Assembly (NCBI GenBank): GCA_001544595.2
Contig: FCOH02000005.1
Span: 186,001-250,000, forward strand
DNA: 64,000 nucleotides
Direction: 5' to 3'
Source: Caballeronia peredens
Lineage (GTDB): Bacteria; Pseudomonadota; Gammaproteobacteria; Burkholderiales; Burkholderiaceae
This document shows positions 8,941 to 18,454 of this stretch, in pieces; the stretch's first letter is position 1, and every line of letters begins with the position of its first letter. The notes beneath the pieces were generated by a model that saw only the letters and a program-made list of their open reading frames with translations, searched no databases and was not told where the DNA came from. A program made the translations under genes and the position numbers.

Positions 8941-9669
8941 TCATCTCTCTTTCGGGCCAGGGTTCGCCGAGCCACACCGTTCAAACTTTTCATTTCTCGG
9001 CGCACCTCGGCGATGCGGCATAGCGCTAGGTCGCATCGGGACAAAACGGGTGCGGTCGGAATTCAGTGGCGGTCTGCTTCGCTCTGACGTGTCGATGTTT
9101 AGCGCCGCGCGCGTTTGTTGATCGATCTCGATCCAGAAAGGCAGAGTGGGCTTGCCTTCGACCATTTGTGGCGCCGCTGCGCGATGCACATTGACGCCCA
9201 TGCGTTTGAGAAGGCGCTCGTTGCCGAGCACGGAAAACGCGATAAGGCGCTTCGCGCCATGTGCTTGCGCCACGTGGACGATTTCGGCCATCAGGCAGCG
9301 CGTGTTTTGCCACGACTCTTCCGCGGTGCGCAACGCGCCGCGTGGCGTGCTGATCGCGAAACGGGACAGCTCCCACACGCTGCGCGTAGAGGGAAGGCGG
9401 GCGCCTCCCATCAAGTTTGGAAAGACCTGACCAAGCAGATAAGGCTCGTCGGTCGGCAGCAGACGGCCGCAACCGACGATCTCGCCGCCGTGGTCGAGAG
9501 CGATGACATAGAGCGTGTCAGGATGGTCAAACTCGTCGGACTCGATGCCGTCGCCGTTAGGCAATAGCCATCCGAGCTCTTCTATAAAGACCTTGTGCCG
9601 GAATCTCTGTAGCCGGTGTAACGTCTCGCAACTCAAATCAGCGTTTCTTCCCGACAATAAAGTTAGCAT
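8941..9669 (-). CDS. Acyl-homoserine-lactone synthase (LuxI family)
   Basis: Makes an acyl-homoserine lactone from S-adenosylmethionine and acyl-ACP. The protein is 242 residues, slightly longer than the usual 200-220. The conserved positions are visible: FRHKVFIEELGW (Arg, Phe, Trp), the acidic residues in DEFDHPD, Arg in GCGRLLPT, and VWELSRFAI (Glu, Arg). The start at 9669 follows GAGAGAGGACA; an upstream in-frame extension carries no conserved residue. It is the first gene of the biosynthetic operon and diverges from a luxR gene. The acyl length is not predictable here. Confidence 0.93.
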   Translation of the reverse strand: MLTLLSGRNADLSCETLHRLQRFRHKVFIEELGWLLPNGDGIESDEFDHPDTLYVIALDHGGEIVGCGRLLPTDEPYLLGQVFPNLMGGARLPSTRSVWELSRFAISTPRGALRTAEESWQNTRCLMAEIVHVAQAHGAKRLIAFSVLGNERLLKRMGVNVHRAAAPQMVEGKPTLPFWIEIDQQTRAALNIDTSERSRPPLNSDRTRFVPMRPSAMPHRRGAPRNEKFERCGSANPGPKER

Positions 9670-9708
9670 CACGAATGTCCTCTCTCGCGTTCCGCAATGA
9701 TCAAGGTG

Positions 9709-9754
9709 ATTAAACCCGAAATTGAAGGAGCAAGAAAGCTGCCCGAACGGGCAG
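9709..9754 (-). promoter_or_regulatory. Lux box and promoter of the luxI operon
   Basis: A perfect 7-bp inverted repeat, CTGCCCG-AA-CGGGCAG, occupies 9739-9754 and fits the CTG-N10-CAG layout of LuxR-type operators. On the minus strand a TTTAAT hexamer (9714-9709) follows, which places the dyad centre near -44 of a likely start site around 9702, the usual lux-type activator position. The luxI ATG follows about 33 bases later. The natural regulator is inferred to be the divergent LuxR protein. Confidence 0.65.
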
Positions 9755-9991
9755 GGTTCAACGTCCGAAATACGACGCAAATAGGTGGCTTGCGCTATTG
9801 AATGCACGTCGTTCACTGGCCGTGAAGCGGCATTCAAAATGCCGATGCGATTGGACTAGCGCTCGACGTCACCTAGACCGCGACGTGTAAAACAGGCGGG
9901 CGACCCGAAAGACAATTTTCAACAATCAAATCCGCGCCAGCCCCGCAATATGTTTGTTTTCTTGGGCATGATTGATCGCAAAGGTAGTGAT

Positions 9992-10705
9992 ATGAATGCG
10001 TGGACAGCAAAGTACTTGGACAGTTTTGCCGCGGCGAAGTCCGAAGCAGATGTATTCGTGCAACTCACTACCGCGGCGCAGGATTTGGGGTTTGAGCGTT
10101 GCTCGTTTGGCCTGCGTGTGCCATTGCCGGTTTGCAAGCCTCAGTTCGCGCTTCGGTCGAACTATCCGGAAGGGTGGGTCGAGCGCTATGTGAGTCAGAA
10201 TTATTTCGCCGTCGATCCCACGGTCCGGCATGGGTTGAGTCAGTCGGGCCCCATGATCTGGCGAGCCGACAGCCAGACGCAAAGCGTCGACTTTTGGGAA
10301 GAGGCGGCTCACTTCGGATTGCGTCACGGCTGGTGCATGCCTTCCATTAGTCGCACCGGGGTGATCGGGCTTGTGACGATGGCGCGATCGAGCGAGCCGG
10401 TCGAGGAGCGTGAACTCGCTGGGAAAGAGTATCAGATGTCGTGGCTCGCGAGCGCGACCAACGCTACGATGGGCGTGCATCTCCTCGTGCAACTGGCGCC
10501 CGAATATGCAGTCGAGCTGACGGCTCGCGAGCGCGAAGCGCTGAAGTGGTCTGCTGCGGGCAAAACCTATTCGGAGATGGGCAAGGTCATGCGGGTCGAC
10601 GGGCGTACCGTGAAATTCCATCTCGTCAATGCCATGCGCAAGTTGAACGCAACGAACAAGACGGAAGCCGCAGTTAAAGCGGCGATGCTGGGCCTATTAT
10701 TCTGA
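9992..10705 (+). CDS. LuxR-family quorum-sensing transcription regulator
   Basis: AHL-binding regulator of 237 residues. The N-terminal ligand domain shows the canonical Trp, Tyr, Asp, Pro, Trp and Gly positions (GWVERYVSQNYFAVDPTV, then MIWRAD and FGLRHGW). The C-terminal LuxR helix-turn-helix spans about 172-235 (LTAREREALKWSAAGK...RTVKFHLVNAMRKL). The ATG at 9992 with AAAGG upstream is chosen over the ATG at 9950, which would prefix 14 unconserved residues. It diverges from luxI and most likely controls it and the biosynthetic operon through the dyad at 9739-9754. Confidence 0.92.
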   Translation: MNAWTAKYLDSFAAAKSEADVFVQLTTAAQDLGFERCSFGLRVPLPVCKPQFALRSNYPEGWVERYVSQNYFAVDPTVRHGLSQSGPMIWRADSQTQSVDFWEEAAHFGLRHGWCMPSISRTGVIGLVTMARSSEPVEERELAGKEYQMSWLASATNATMGVHLLVQLAPEYAVELTAREREALKWSAAGKTYSEMGKVMRVDGRTVKFHLVNAMRKLNATNKTEAAVKAAMLGLLF

Positions 10706-10886
10706 CGCCATGCTCGAATTACCTTGCCTGAAGTCAGGGATCGCGGAACGGGATTGTGTAATATTCATTTTTCGCCGTCCAGCAGGCGTATGAGGGCGGG
10801 GCCCCGGTGGAGTTGTGAACCGTGCGTTAAAATCGAGCCTTCGCACAAGCGCAAATCCCACCAGGCACACGGAAGGTTCAATCGCG

Positions 10887-11114
10887 ATGGAAGTTCACAA
10901 GGAAGTCGACGCGCGCGGGCTCAACTGCCCGTTGCCGATTCTGCGGGCGAAAAAAGCGCTTGCCGACATGACGAGCGGCCAGATTCTGAAGGTGCTCGCA
11001 ACCGACCCGGGATCGCAACGGGATTTCGCGGCGTTCGCCAGGCAGACCGGCAATGAGATCGTCGAAGTGACGTCGCAGGACAAGGTGTTCGTCTTCCTGA
11101 TGCGCCGCCGTTAA
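10887..11114 (+). CDS. TusA/SirA-like sulfurtransferase
   Basis: Small sulfur-carrier protein of 75 residues. The family CPxP motif with the reactive Cys is present as DARGLNCPLPILRAKKAL near residues 8-25, and the length matches TusA-type proteins. The start ATG at 10887 follows GGAAGG; a longer frame from 10815 has no ribosome site. Such proteins pass sulfane sulfur to tRNA thiolation, molybdenum cofactor or other acceptors; the specific acceptor is not shown by context. It converges on galU with a terminator between them. Confidence 0.88.
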   Translation: MEVHKEVDARGLNCPLPILRAKKALADMTSGQILKVLATDPGSQRDFAAFARQTGNEIVEVTSQDKVFVFLMRRR

Positions 11115-11138
11115 AAGCCGGAAAGCAGACAAGAAAAG

Positions 11139-11177
11139 CAAAATGCCCGTCACTCGGCGTGACGGGCATTTTTTTTA
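11139..11177 (+). terminator. Intrinsic terminator between tusA-like gene and galU
   Basis: The stem AAAATGCCCGTCAC pairs with GTGACGGGCATTTT around a 5-base loop and is followed by a run of T on the plus strand. The A-rich 5' side makes it likely to act also for galU on the minus strand. Confidence 0.9.
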
Positions 11178-11206
11178 TCGCAGGCTTCAAACCTGAGCGT
11201 AAAGCG

Positions 11207-12088
11207 TCAGCCTTCCAGAATCGGCGCGCGCGTACGCAGATATTCCTCGAAGTCCTTCGCCACTTCCGGATGGCGCAGCGCGAATTCCACGGTCGCCTTC
11301 AGATAGCCGAGCTTGCTGCCGCAGTCGAACCGCGTGCCGTGATACTTGTACGCCAGCACCTGCTCGTCCGACAACAGCGACTGAATGGCGTCCGTCAGTT
11401 GCAGTTCGCCGCCCGCGCCGGGTTTGAGCGCCCGGATGTGATCGAACACGCGCGGCTTCAGCACGTAACGGCCGACCACGCCCAGGTTCGACGGCGCGAC
11501 GGCCGGTTCCGGCTTCTCCACGATGCCCGACAGCTTGAAGATGTTGTCTTCCCATTCCTTGCCGTCGATGACGCCGTACGACTTCGACTCTTCCGCCGGG
11601 ATCTCTTCGACGCCGATGACCGAGCTGTGATAGTGGTCGAACACTTCGATCATCTGCGACATGACGGGCGGCTTGCCGTACAGCAAGTCGTCCGCGAGGA
11701 TCACCGCGAACGGGTTGTCGCCGACGAGCTTCTCCGCGCACAGCACCGCGTGGCCGAGCCCGAGCGCTTCGGCCTGACGCACGTAGAAGCAGTCCACATG
11801 GCTCGGCTTGATGCTGCGCACGAGTTCGAGCAGCTTTTGCTTGCCGCGTGCCTCGAGTTCCGCTTCGATCTCATAGGACTTGTCGAAGTGATCTTCGATG
11901 GCGCGCTTGCTGCGCCCGGTGACGAAGATCATTTCGGTAATGCCGGCCGCCATCGCTTCCTCGACCGCGTATTGAATCAGCGGCTTGTCCACGACTGGCA
12001 GCATTTCCTTCGGGCTGGCCTTGGTCGCGGGGAGAAACCGCGTGCCCAGACCCGCGACGGGAAAAACTGCTTTGGTAACTTTTAGCAT
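11207..12088 (-). CDS. galU: UTP-glucose-1-phosphate uridylyltransferase
   Basis: Makes UDP-glucose for exopolysaccharide, LPS core and glycolipids. The 293-residue length is normal. The nucleotidyltransferase signature GLGTRFLPATKASPKEML is at residues 13-30, and VEKPEP, GELQLTDAI and FDCGSKLGYL follow in family order. A free-standing gene, convergent with the tusA-like gene. UDP-glucose could also feed the glycosyltransferase at 47650-48678. Confidence 0.96.
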   Translation of the reverse strand: MLKVTKAVFPVAGLGTRFLPATKASPKEMLPVVDKPLIQYAVEEAMAAGITEMIFVTGRSKRAIEDHFDKSYEIEAELEARGKQKLLELVRSIKPSHVDCFYVRQAEALGLGHAVLCAEKLVGDNPFAVILADDLLYGKPPVMSQMIEVFDHYHSSVIGVEEIPAEESKSYGVIDGKEWEDNIFKLSGIVEKPEPAVAPSNLGVVGRYVLKPRVFDHIRALKPGAGGELQLTDAIQSLLSDEQVLAYKYHGTRFDCGSKLGYLKATVEFALRHPEVAKDFEEYLRTRAPILEG

Positions 12089-12162
12089 GTGATAACCCTG
12101 ATCCTCTTAATCATTTAGAACGTCGAGACAACTGGGTGCACCGATTTGTTTCGAACCCCAAT

Positions 12163-15030
12163 TCAGACCGGCAGACGCAATAACTGGGCCTGAAGCTTCT
12201 CGATGGTGGTGCCATATTCTGCCAGTCTTTTCCGCTCCTGTTCAACGACAGCCGCCGGCGCTTTTGAAACAAAACTCTCATTACCGAGCTTGGCGTTACA
12301 TTTGGTAATTTCGGCGTTCAAACGATCCACTTCCTTGGTGAGACGCTCGCGTTCGGCGGCCACATCGATCTCGACCTTCAGCACGAGTTTGTTCGTGCCC
12401 ACGATCGCGACCGGCGCACCGTGCGCTTCCTTGTCGAGGGCGGATTCGTCGTCGATGATCTTGACTTCGGAGAGACGCGCGAGCGCGGCGACATACGGTG
12501 CGAACGCGGTGAGACGCGCCGCGTCGCCGTGTGCGAGCAACGGCACTTTCACTGCGGGCGACAGATTCATTTCGCCACGCAGATTACGACATGCATCGAT
12601 GACGGTTTTCAGTTCGGACGCCCACTGTTCCGCGGCCTCGTCGATTTTCTTCTGCTCGGCGCGCGGGTAGGGCTGCGTCATGATCGACACGTCGCGTGCG
12701 GATGCGCCCGCCGGGAACGCGTCGGTCAGCGGCGCCACCTTTTGCCAGAGCGCTTCCGTGATGAACGGAATGATCGGATGCGCGAGGCGCAGCACGGTTT
12801 CGAGCACGCGCAGGAGCGTGCGCCGCGTCGCGGTCTGCTGTTCCGGCGTGCCGGTCTGGATCTGCACCTTCGCGAGTTCGAGATACCAGTCGCAGTATTC
12901 GTCCCAGACGAACTTGTAAATGGCGCTCGCGACGTTATCGAAACGATAATCCGCGAAACCCTTCTCGACTTCCGCTTCCGTGCGCTGCAGGAGCGACACG
13001 ATCCAGCGGTCGGCCTGCGAGTAGTCCGTATAGCCGCCGGGGCCGCAATCGCCCGGCTTGCACGCGCCGGGATTCGCGAAACCGCAATCGTGGCCTTCGC
13101 AGTTCATCAGCACGAAGCGCGTGGCGTTCCACAGCTTGTTGCAGAAGTTGCGATAACCCTCGCAGCGTGCGAGATCGAAGTTCACGTTGCGCCCGAGCGT
13201 GGCCATCGACGCCATCGTGAAGCGCAACGCGTCCGTGCCGAAGGACGGAATGCCTTCCGGGAATTCCTTGCGCGTCTTCTTTTCGATCTGCGCGGCGGCC
13301 TTCGGATTCATGAGGCCGGTGGTGCGCTTCGCCACGAGCGATTCGAGGTCGATGCCGTCCACGATATCGATCGGGTCGAGCGTGTTGCCCTTGCTCTTCG
13401 ACATCTTCTGGCCTTCGGCATCGCGCACGAGGCCGTGCACATAGACGGTGTGAAAAGGCACCTTGCCGGTGAAATGCGTGGTCATCATCACCATCCGGGC
13501 GACCCAGAAGAAGATGATGTCGAAGCCCGTCACGAGCACGGAAGAGGGCAGGAACGCCTCCAGTTCCTTCGTCTCGTTGGGCCAGCCGAGCGACGAGAAC
13601 GGCACGAGCGCGGACGAGAACCACGTGTCGAGCACGTCTTCGTCGCGCCGGAGCGAGCCCTTGTAGCCTTGCGCGTCGGCCTCGGCGCGGGCTTCGTCTT
13701 CCGTCTTCGCGACGAAAATCTCGCCGTTCTCGCCGTACCACGCGGGAATCTGATGGCCCCACCACAACTGACGCGAGATGCACCAGTCCTGAATGTTTTC
13801 GAGCCACTGATAGTAAGTGGTGGTCCAGTTCTCCGGCACGAACTTGATCTGGCCGCTCCTCACGACATCGAGCGAGGTTTCCGTGATCGACTTGCCCGGA
13901 TTGAACGTGCCTTCCGGCGCCGCCTTGCTCATCGCGACGAACCACTGGTCCGTGAGCATCGGCTCGATGACGACCTGCGTGCGATCGCCGCGCGGCACCA
14001 TCAGCTTGTGCGGCTGGACGGATTCGAGCAGGCCGAGCGCCTCCAGATCCTTCACGACGACCTTGCGCGCCTCGAAGCGGTCCATGCCGCGGTATTTCTC
14101 GGGCGCGTTGTCGTTGATCTTCGCGTCGAGCGTGAGGATTTCGATCTGCGGCAGCTTGTGGCGCTGACCGACCGCGTAGTCGTTGAAGTCGTGCGCGGGC
14201 GTGACTTTCACGACGCCCGTGCCGAATTCGCGATCCACATAATCATCCGCGATGACCGGAATCTCGCGGTCGCACAGCGGCAGCACGACCGTCTTGCCGA
14301 TCAGATGCTGATAGCGTTCGTCCTCCGGATGCACCATCACGGCGACGTCGCCGAGCATGGTTTCGGGACGTGTAGTCGCGACCGTCAGATGACCCGAGCC
14401 GTCGGGCAGCGGATAGCGGATGTGCCACAGGCTGCCGCTCTCTTCCTCGCTCACGACTTCGAGATCGGACACGGCGGTGCCGAGCACCGGGTCCCAGTTC
14501 ACGAGGCGCTTGCCGCGATAGATGAGCCCTTGCTTGTAGAGCGTGACGAACACGTCGCGCACGGCGGCCGACATTTTGTCGTCCATCGTGAAGTATTCGC
14601 GCGACCAGTCGATCGACGCGCCCAGGCGCCGCACCTGATTCGTGATGGTCGAGCCGGATTGCTGCTTCCACGCCCAGACGCGCTTGAGAAACTCCTCGCG
14701 GCCAAGGTCATGACGCGAGACGCCTTGCGCGTCGAGCTGGCGCTCCACGACGATCTGCGTCGCGATACCCGCGTGGTCCGTGCCCGGCACCCACAGCGTG
14801 TTTTCGCCGAGCATGCGGTGATAGCGCGTGAGCCCGTCCATGATGGTCTGATTGAACGCGTGCCCCATGTGCAGCGTGCCGGTGACGTTCGGCGGCGGCA
14901 ACTGGATGGAGAAATTCTTCGCGCCGTCCTTGAACGTCGGGGCGGCGAGCCCGCGTTTTTCCCATTCCGGACCCCATTGGGACTCGATGTCTTGAGGCTC
15001 GAAGCTCTTCGCAAGCGTGCTGTCGCTCAT
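12163..15030 (-). CDS. valS: Valyl-tRNA synthetase
   Basis: Class I aminoacyl-tRNA synthetase of 955 residues that charges tRNA-Val and edits misactivated threonine. The HIGH-type motif appears as [15 protein letters not shown] (about 42-56) and KMSKS as [10 protein letters not shown] (about 550). A C-terminal coiled-coil arm ([19 protein letters not shown]) is present. The start ATG at 15030 is chosen because the family begins close to the conserved [15 protein letters not shown] segment; an in-frame ATG at 15078 would add 16 residues. It diverges from uvrD. Confidence 0.96.
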   Translation of the reverse strand: MSDSTLAKSFEPQDIESQWGPEWEKRGLAAPTFKDGAKNFSIQLPPPNVTGTLHMGHAFNQTIMDGLTRYHRMLGENTLWVPGTDHAGIATQIVVERQLDAQGVSRHDLGREEFLKRVWAWKQQSGSTITNQVRRLGASIDWSREYFTMDDKMSAAVRDVFVTLYKQGLIYRGKRLVNWDPVLGTAVSDLEVVSEEESGSLWHIRYPLPDGSGHLTVATTRPETMLGDVAVMVHPEDERYQHLIGKTVVLPLCDREIPVIADDYVDREFGTGVVKVTPAHDFNDYAVGQRHKLPQIEILTLDAKINDNAPEKYRGMDRFEARKVVVKDLEALGLLESVQPHKLMVPRGDRTQVVIEPMLTDQWFVAMSKAAPEGTFNPGKSITETSLDVVRSGQIKFVPENWTTTYYQWLENIQDWCISRQLWWGHQIPAWYGENGEIFVAKTEDEARAEADAQGYKGSLRRDEDVLDTWFSSALVPFSSLGWPNETKELEAFLPSSVLVTGFDIIFFWVARMVMMTTHFTGKVPFHTVYVHGLVRDAEGQKMSKSKGNTLDPIDIVDGIDLESLVAKRTTGLMNPKAAAQIEKKTRKEFPEGIPSFGTDALRFTMASMATLGRNVNFDLARCEGYRNFCNKLWNATRFVLMNCEGHDCGFANPGACKPGDCGPGGYTDYSQADRWIVSLLQRTEAEVEKGFADYRFDNVASAIYKFVWDEYCDWYLELAKVQIQTGTPEQQTATRRTLLRVLETVLRLAHPIIPFITEALWQKVAPLTDAFPAGASARDVSIMTQPYPRAEQKKIDEAAEQWASELKTVIDACRNLRGEMNLSPAVKVPLLAHGDAARLTAFAPYVAALARLSEVKIIDDESALDKEAHGAPVAIVGTNKLVLKVEIDVAAERERLTKEVDRLNAEITKCNAKLGNESFVSKAPAAVVEQERKRLAEYGTTIEKLQAQLLRLPV

Positions 15031-15203
15031 TGTGGAATCTGCCGAAAAATGCGTGAAAAAGATGCGGATAATCCCCAATTATAAGGTTCCGGGCGCGCCG
15101 CCGGACGAATTGGGAGGCGCCGGTTCCGCGGCGCCCGGACGCCGCCATCGGCGCGGTCTTATAATGGCCGGCCCGCCTCGTTCTCTCCGCGTCCTGGTTT
15201 TCC
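15031..15203. promoter_or_regulatory. Divergent valS/uvrD promoter region
   Basis: TATAAT-like hexamers lie on both strands: the minus-strand TATAAT near 15079-15084 faces valS and the plus-strand TATAAT near 15170 faces uvrD. No convincing -35 element was found for either, so only the -10 positions are proposed. Confidence 0.4.
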
Positions 15204-17573
15204 ATGCCCGAATTGCTCGCCAACCTGAATCCCGAACAACTCGCCGCCGTGACGCTGCCCGACGAGTCCGCGCTCATTCTCGCGGGCGCCGGCAGCGGCA
15301 AGACGCGCGTGCTCATCACGCGCATCGCGTGGCTGATCCAGCAGGGCTACGCGTCGCCGCCGACCGTGCTCGCCGTCACTTTCACGAACAAGGCCGCGCG
15401 CGAGATGATGGCGCGCCTGTCCGCGCTGCTGCCGATCGACACGCGCGGCATGTGGATCGGCACCTTCCACGGCCTGTGCAACCGCATGCTGCGCGCGCAT
15501 TTCCGCGACGCCGGCCTGCCGCAGACCTTCCAGATTCTCGACACCTCGGACCAGCTTTCGGCCATCAAGCGGCTGATGAAGGGCCTGAACGTCGACGACG
15601 AAAAGTACCCGGCGAAGAATCTCCAGTACTTCATCAACAACGCGAAGGAGCAGGGCCTGCGTCCGAAAGACGTCGACGCCACCGACGACTTCAATCGCAA
15701 GTTCGTCGAGCTCTACGTGGCCTACGACCAGCAATGCCAGCGCGAAGGCGTCGTCGATTTTCCGGAGCTGCTGCTGCGCTGTTATGAACTGCTCGCGCAC
15801 AATCCGCCGTTGCGGGCGCATTATCAGGCGCGCTTTCGCAACATTCTCGTCGACGAGTTTCAGGACACGAACAAGCTGCAATACGCGTGGCTCAAGATGC
15901 TCGCGGGCGAGCACAACGCGATCTTCGCAGTCGGCGACGACGATCAGTCGATCTACGCCTTTCGCGGCGCGAACGTCGGCAACATGCACGATTTCGAGCG
16001 CGAATTCCGCGTGCGCAATCTCATCAAGCTCGAACAGAACTACCGCTCGCACGGCCATATTCTCGATGCCGCCAACTATCTGATCGCCAACAACGCTCGC
16101 CGGCTCGGCAAGAATCTGCGCACGGACGCGGGTCACGGCGAGCAGGTGCGCGTCTACGAAGCGGCGACGGATTCGCAGGAAGCGGGCTGGATCGTCGAGG
16201 AAATCAAGGCGCTCATCCATACCGGCAACGCGCGCGGCGAAATCGCGGTGCTTTATCGCAGCAACGCGCAGTCGCGCACGATCGAACATACGCTCGTGAA
16301 CGCGGGCATTCCGTATCGCGTGTACGGCGGCCTGCGCTTCTTCGAGCGCCAGGAAGTGAAGCACGCGCTCGCCTATCTGCGTCTCATCGACAATCCGAAC
16401 GACGACACCGCGTTCGCGCGCGTCGTCAATTTTCCGACGCGGGGCATCGGCGCGCGCTCGATCGAGCAACTGGCCGACGCCGCGCGTCTCTATAACTGTT
16501 CGATGGCCGCCGCCGTGCCGTACGTGAGCGGCAAGGCGGGTTCGAGCCTCGGTGCGTTCGCGACGCTCATCGCGAAGATGCGCGCCGAAACGCAGCAGAT
16601 GAGCCTGCCGGAAACCGTCGAATACGTGGTGCGCGCCAGCGGTCTCGCCGCGTTCTACGAAACCGAGCGCGAAGGCCAGGACCGGCTGGAGAATCTGCAG
16701 GAAGTGGTCAATGCGGCGGCCGCATTCGTGAGCGAGGAAGGCTACGGGCTCGACACGCCCGCGCGTTCCATTCCGTTGCGCCCGGGCGCGACGGCCGCGC
16801 CGGAAATCGCGGCGGTCAGCGAGGACGGCGAAATCGAAGTGCTCGATGCGCCGGGCATCGCCGATCCCGCGCAGAATCCCGACACCATGACGCCGCTCGC
16901 CGGTTTCCTGTCGCATGCATCGCTCGAAGCCGGCGACAACCAGGCGCAGGCCGGACAGGATGCGGTGCAACTGATGACCGTGCACGCCGCGAAAGGGCTC
17001 GAATTCACGGCGGTGTTCATCACCGGGCTGGAAGAAGGCCTGTTTCCGCACGAGAACAGCGCGCAGGAATCGGACGGGCTGGAAGAAGAGCGCCGCCTCG
17101 CCTACGTGGCGATCACGCGCGCGAAAGAGCGGCTCTATCTGTCGTTCGCGCAGAGCCGCATGCTGCACGGGCAGACGCGCTACAACATCCGCTCGCGTTT
17201 CTTCGACGAACTGCCCGAAGGCGCGCTCAAGTGGCTCACACCGAAGGTCGAGCCGGGCGCGCGCTGGGGCGGACGCTCCGACAACGCCGGCTGGGGCCGC
17301 GACTGGTTTGCGCGGCCGGGACACGAACGCGGCGCTTCGGCATCGTTCGGCGCGGCGCAGTCGAGCCCGGCCTTGCCCGCGTTCGCCAACGAGCAGCGCG
17401 CGGCCGACGGCGGTTTCAAGGTCGGTCAGGCGGTGTTCCACACGAAGTTCGGCGAAGGCACCGTGACCGCGCTCGAAGGCTCGGGCGGCGACGCCCGCGC
17501 GCAAGTGCGCTTCAAGCGTCACGGCGAAAAGTGGCTCGCACTCGCGGTGGCGAAACTGCAGGCCGTCGAATGA
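15204..17573 (+). CDS. uvrD: UvrD/Rep-family ATP-dependent DNA helicase
   Basis: Superfamily 1A 3'-5' helicase of 789 residues for excision or mismatch repair. The Walker A motif AGAGSGKT is at 27-34, Walker B is VDEFQDTN near 215, the Q-motif-like LNPEQLAAV is at 8-16, motif III GDDDQSIYAFRGA is near 245, and motif VI is VAITRAKERLYLS near 635. The C-terminal 50 residues (KVGQAVFHTKFGEGTV) resemble the Tudor-like tail of PcrA/UvrD. Its stop overlaps the next start by 4 bp (ATGA). Confidence 0.94.
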   Translation: MPELLANLNPEQLAAVTLPDESALILAGAGSGKTRVLITRIAWLIQQGYASPPTVLAVTFTNKAAREMMARLSALLPIDTRGMWIGTFHGLCNRMLRAHFRDAGLPQTFQILDTSDQLSAIKRLMKGLNVDDEKYPAKNLQYFINNAKEQGLRPKDVDATDDFNRKFVELYVAYDQQCQREGVVDFPELLLRCYELLAHNPPLRAHYQARFRNILVDEFQDTNKLQYAWLKMLAGEHNAIFAVGDDDQSIYAFRGANVGNMHDFEREFRVRNLIKLEQNYRSHGHILDAANYLIANNARRLGKNLRTDAGHGEQVRVYEAATDSQEAGWIVEEIKALIHTGNARGEIAVLYRSNAQSRTIEHTLVNAGIPYRVYGGLRFFERQEVKHALAYLRLIDNPNDDTAFARVVNFPTRGIGARSIEQLADAARLYNCSMAAAVPYVSGKAGSSLGAFATLIAKMRAETQQMSLPETVEYVVRASGLAAFYETEREGQDRLENLQEVVNAAAAFVSEEGYGLDTPARSIPLRPGATAAPEIAAVSEDGEIEVLDAPGIADPAQNPDTMTPLAGFLSHASLEAGDNQAQAGQDAVQLMTVHAAKGLEFTAVFITGLEEGLFPHENSAQESDGLEEERRLAYVAITRAKERLYLSFAQSRMLHGQTRYNIRSRFFDELPEGALKWLTPKVEPGARWGGRSDNAGWGRDWFARPGHERGASASFGAAQSSPALPAFANEQRAADGGFKVGQAVFHTKFGEGTVTALEGSGGDARAQVRFKRHGEKWLALAVAKLQAVE

Positions 17574-18322
17574 AGCGCCTCGGCATCATGGCGGCGCTGC
17601 CACAGGAACTGGGCGATCTGATCGCGCAGATGCAGGCAGCGGGCGACGTACGCACCGTCACGCTCGGGCGGCGCGAGTATTACGTCGGCACTGCGCACGG
17701 CGTAGCGGCGGTCGTCACGCTCGCGCGTATCGGCAAGGTGGCGGCGGCCGCGACGGCGAGCGCGCTCATCCACGTCTTCGAGGCCGATGCGATCGTCTTC
17801 ACCGGCGTCGCGGGCGGCGTGCATGCGCGCGTGCAAGTGGGCGATGTCGTCGTCGCGGATACGCTGATGCAGCACGATCTCGACGCGTCGCCGCTCTTTC
17901 CGCGCTACGAAGTGCCGCTGCTCGGCCGCGCGCGCTTCGACGCCGACCCCGCGCTCGCCGATGCGCTCGCCGCCGCCGCCCGTGCGTTCATCGCCGAAGA
18001 GGGCGCCGCGCTCGGCGAACGCTTCGCGGTGGCCGCGCCGCGCGTGCATCGCGGACTGGTCGTGAGCGGCGATCGCTTCGTCGCAAGCCACGACGCGCTC
18101 TTCGCCCTGCGCGACGCGCTGCCCGATGCACTCGCGGTCGAAATGGAAGGCGCGGCCATCGCCCAGGTCTGCTACGAACACGGCGTGCCCTGCGCGGTCG
18201 TGCGCACCGTTTCCGATAGCGCCGACGCCGCCGCGCCCGCGTCTTTCAGCGAATTCCTCGCCGCGCTCGCGGCGACCTATTCATCGGGCATTTTGTCGCG
18301 CTTCCTGCGCGCGGCCGCCTGA
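17570..18322 (+). CDS. 5'-methylthioadenosine/S-adenosylhomocysteine nucleosidase
   Basis: Cleaves adenine from MTA, SAH and related by-products. The 250-residue protein shows family motifs GIMAALPQE (catalytic Glu near 13), VFTGVAGG, VVSGDRFV, AVEMEGAAIAQVC and VVRTVSDSAD (catalytic Asp). The ATG at 17570 overlaps the uvrD stop, so the two are probably translated together. MTA is also the by-product of AHL synthesis by LuxI enzymes, so this activity supports the quorum-sensing system in the same window, although nothing indicates co-regulation. Confidence 0.9.
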   Translation: MKRLGIMAALPQELGDLIAQMQAAGDVRTVTLGRREYYVGTAHGVAAVVTLARIGKVAAAATASALIHVFEADAIVFTGVAGGVHARVQVGDVVVADTLMQHDLDASPLFPRYEVPLLGRARFDADPALADALAAAARAFIAEEGAALGERFAVAAPRVHRGLVVSGDRFVASHDALFALRDALPDALAVEMEGAAIAQVCYEHGVPCAVVRTVSDSADAAAPASFSEFLAALAATYSSGILSRFLRAAA

Positions 18323-18386
18323 TTCGTCCCCGAAACCCTTGCGGGCAGGGCTTTCCCGCGGTTTCCCCCAACGTCCGAATTCCTGC

Positions 18387-18415
18387 TTGTAGTTGAGAAT
18401 GATTCTCAATACAAT
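18387..18415 (+). promoter_or_regulatory. Fur-box promoter
   Basis: TTGTAG (18387-18392) and TACAAT (18410-18415) form a sigma-70 promoter with exactly 17 bp spacing. The whole spacer is a perfect 8-1-8 inverted repeat, TTGAGAAT-G-ATTCTCAA (18393-18409), matching the 7-1-7 Fur consensus TGATAATnATTATCA with one change per arm. Fur bound here would occlude RNA polymerase, so the downstream genes should be iron-repressed. Confidence 0.8.
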
Positions 18416-18454
18416 GACTCGCACAATGTGAGGCACGGCAGGAGGCCCGACGAC

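Noticed and set aside
10706..10886. Promoter for the tusA-like gene with TTGTGA and TAAAAT elements
   Set aside because: The two elements are only about 9 bases apart, too close for a sigma-70 promoter, and no better -35 was found.
12421..15084. 887-codon plus-strand open frame opposite valS
   Set aside because: Its translation is Arg/His-rich and without motifs; valS on the other strand has complete synthetase signatures. High-GC codon bias makes the antisense frame open.
15159..17522. 787-codon minus-strand frame opposite uvrD
   Set aside because: Antisense shadow of a complete UvrD helicase; no ribosome site, no family motif.
18323..18386. Terminator after the MTA/SAH nucleosidase gene
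   Set aside because: GAAACC/GGTTTC complementarity is present but interrupted and lacks a T run.
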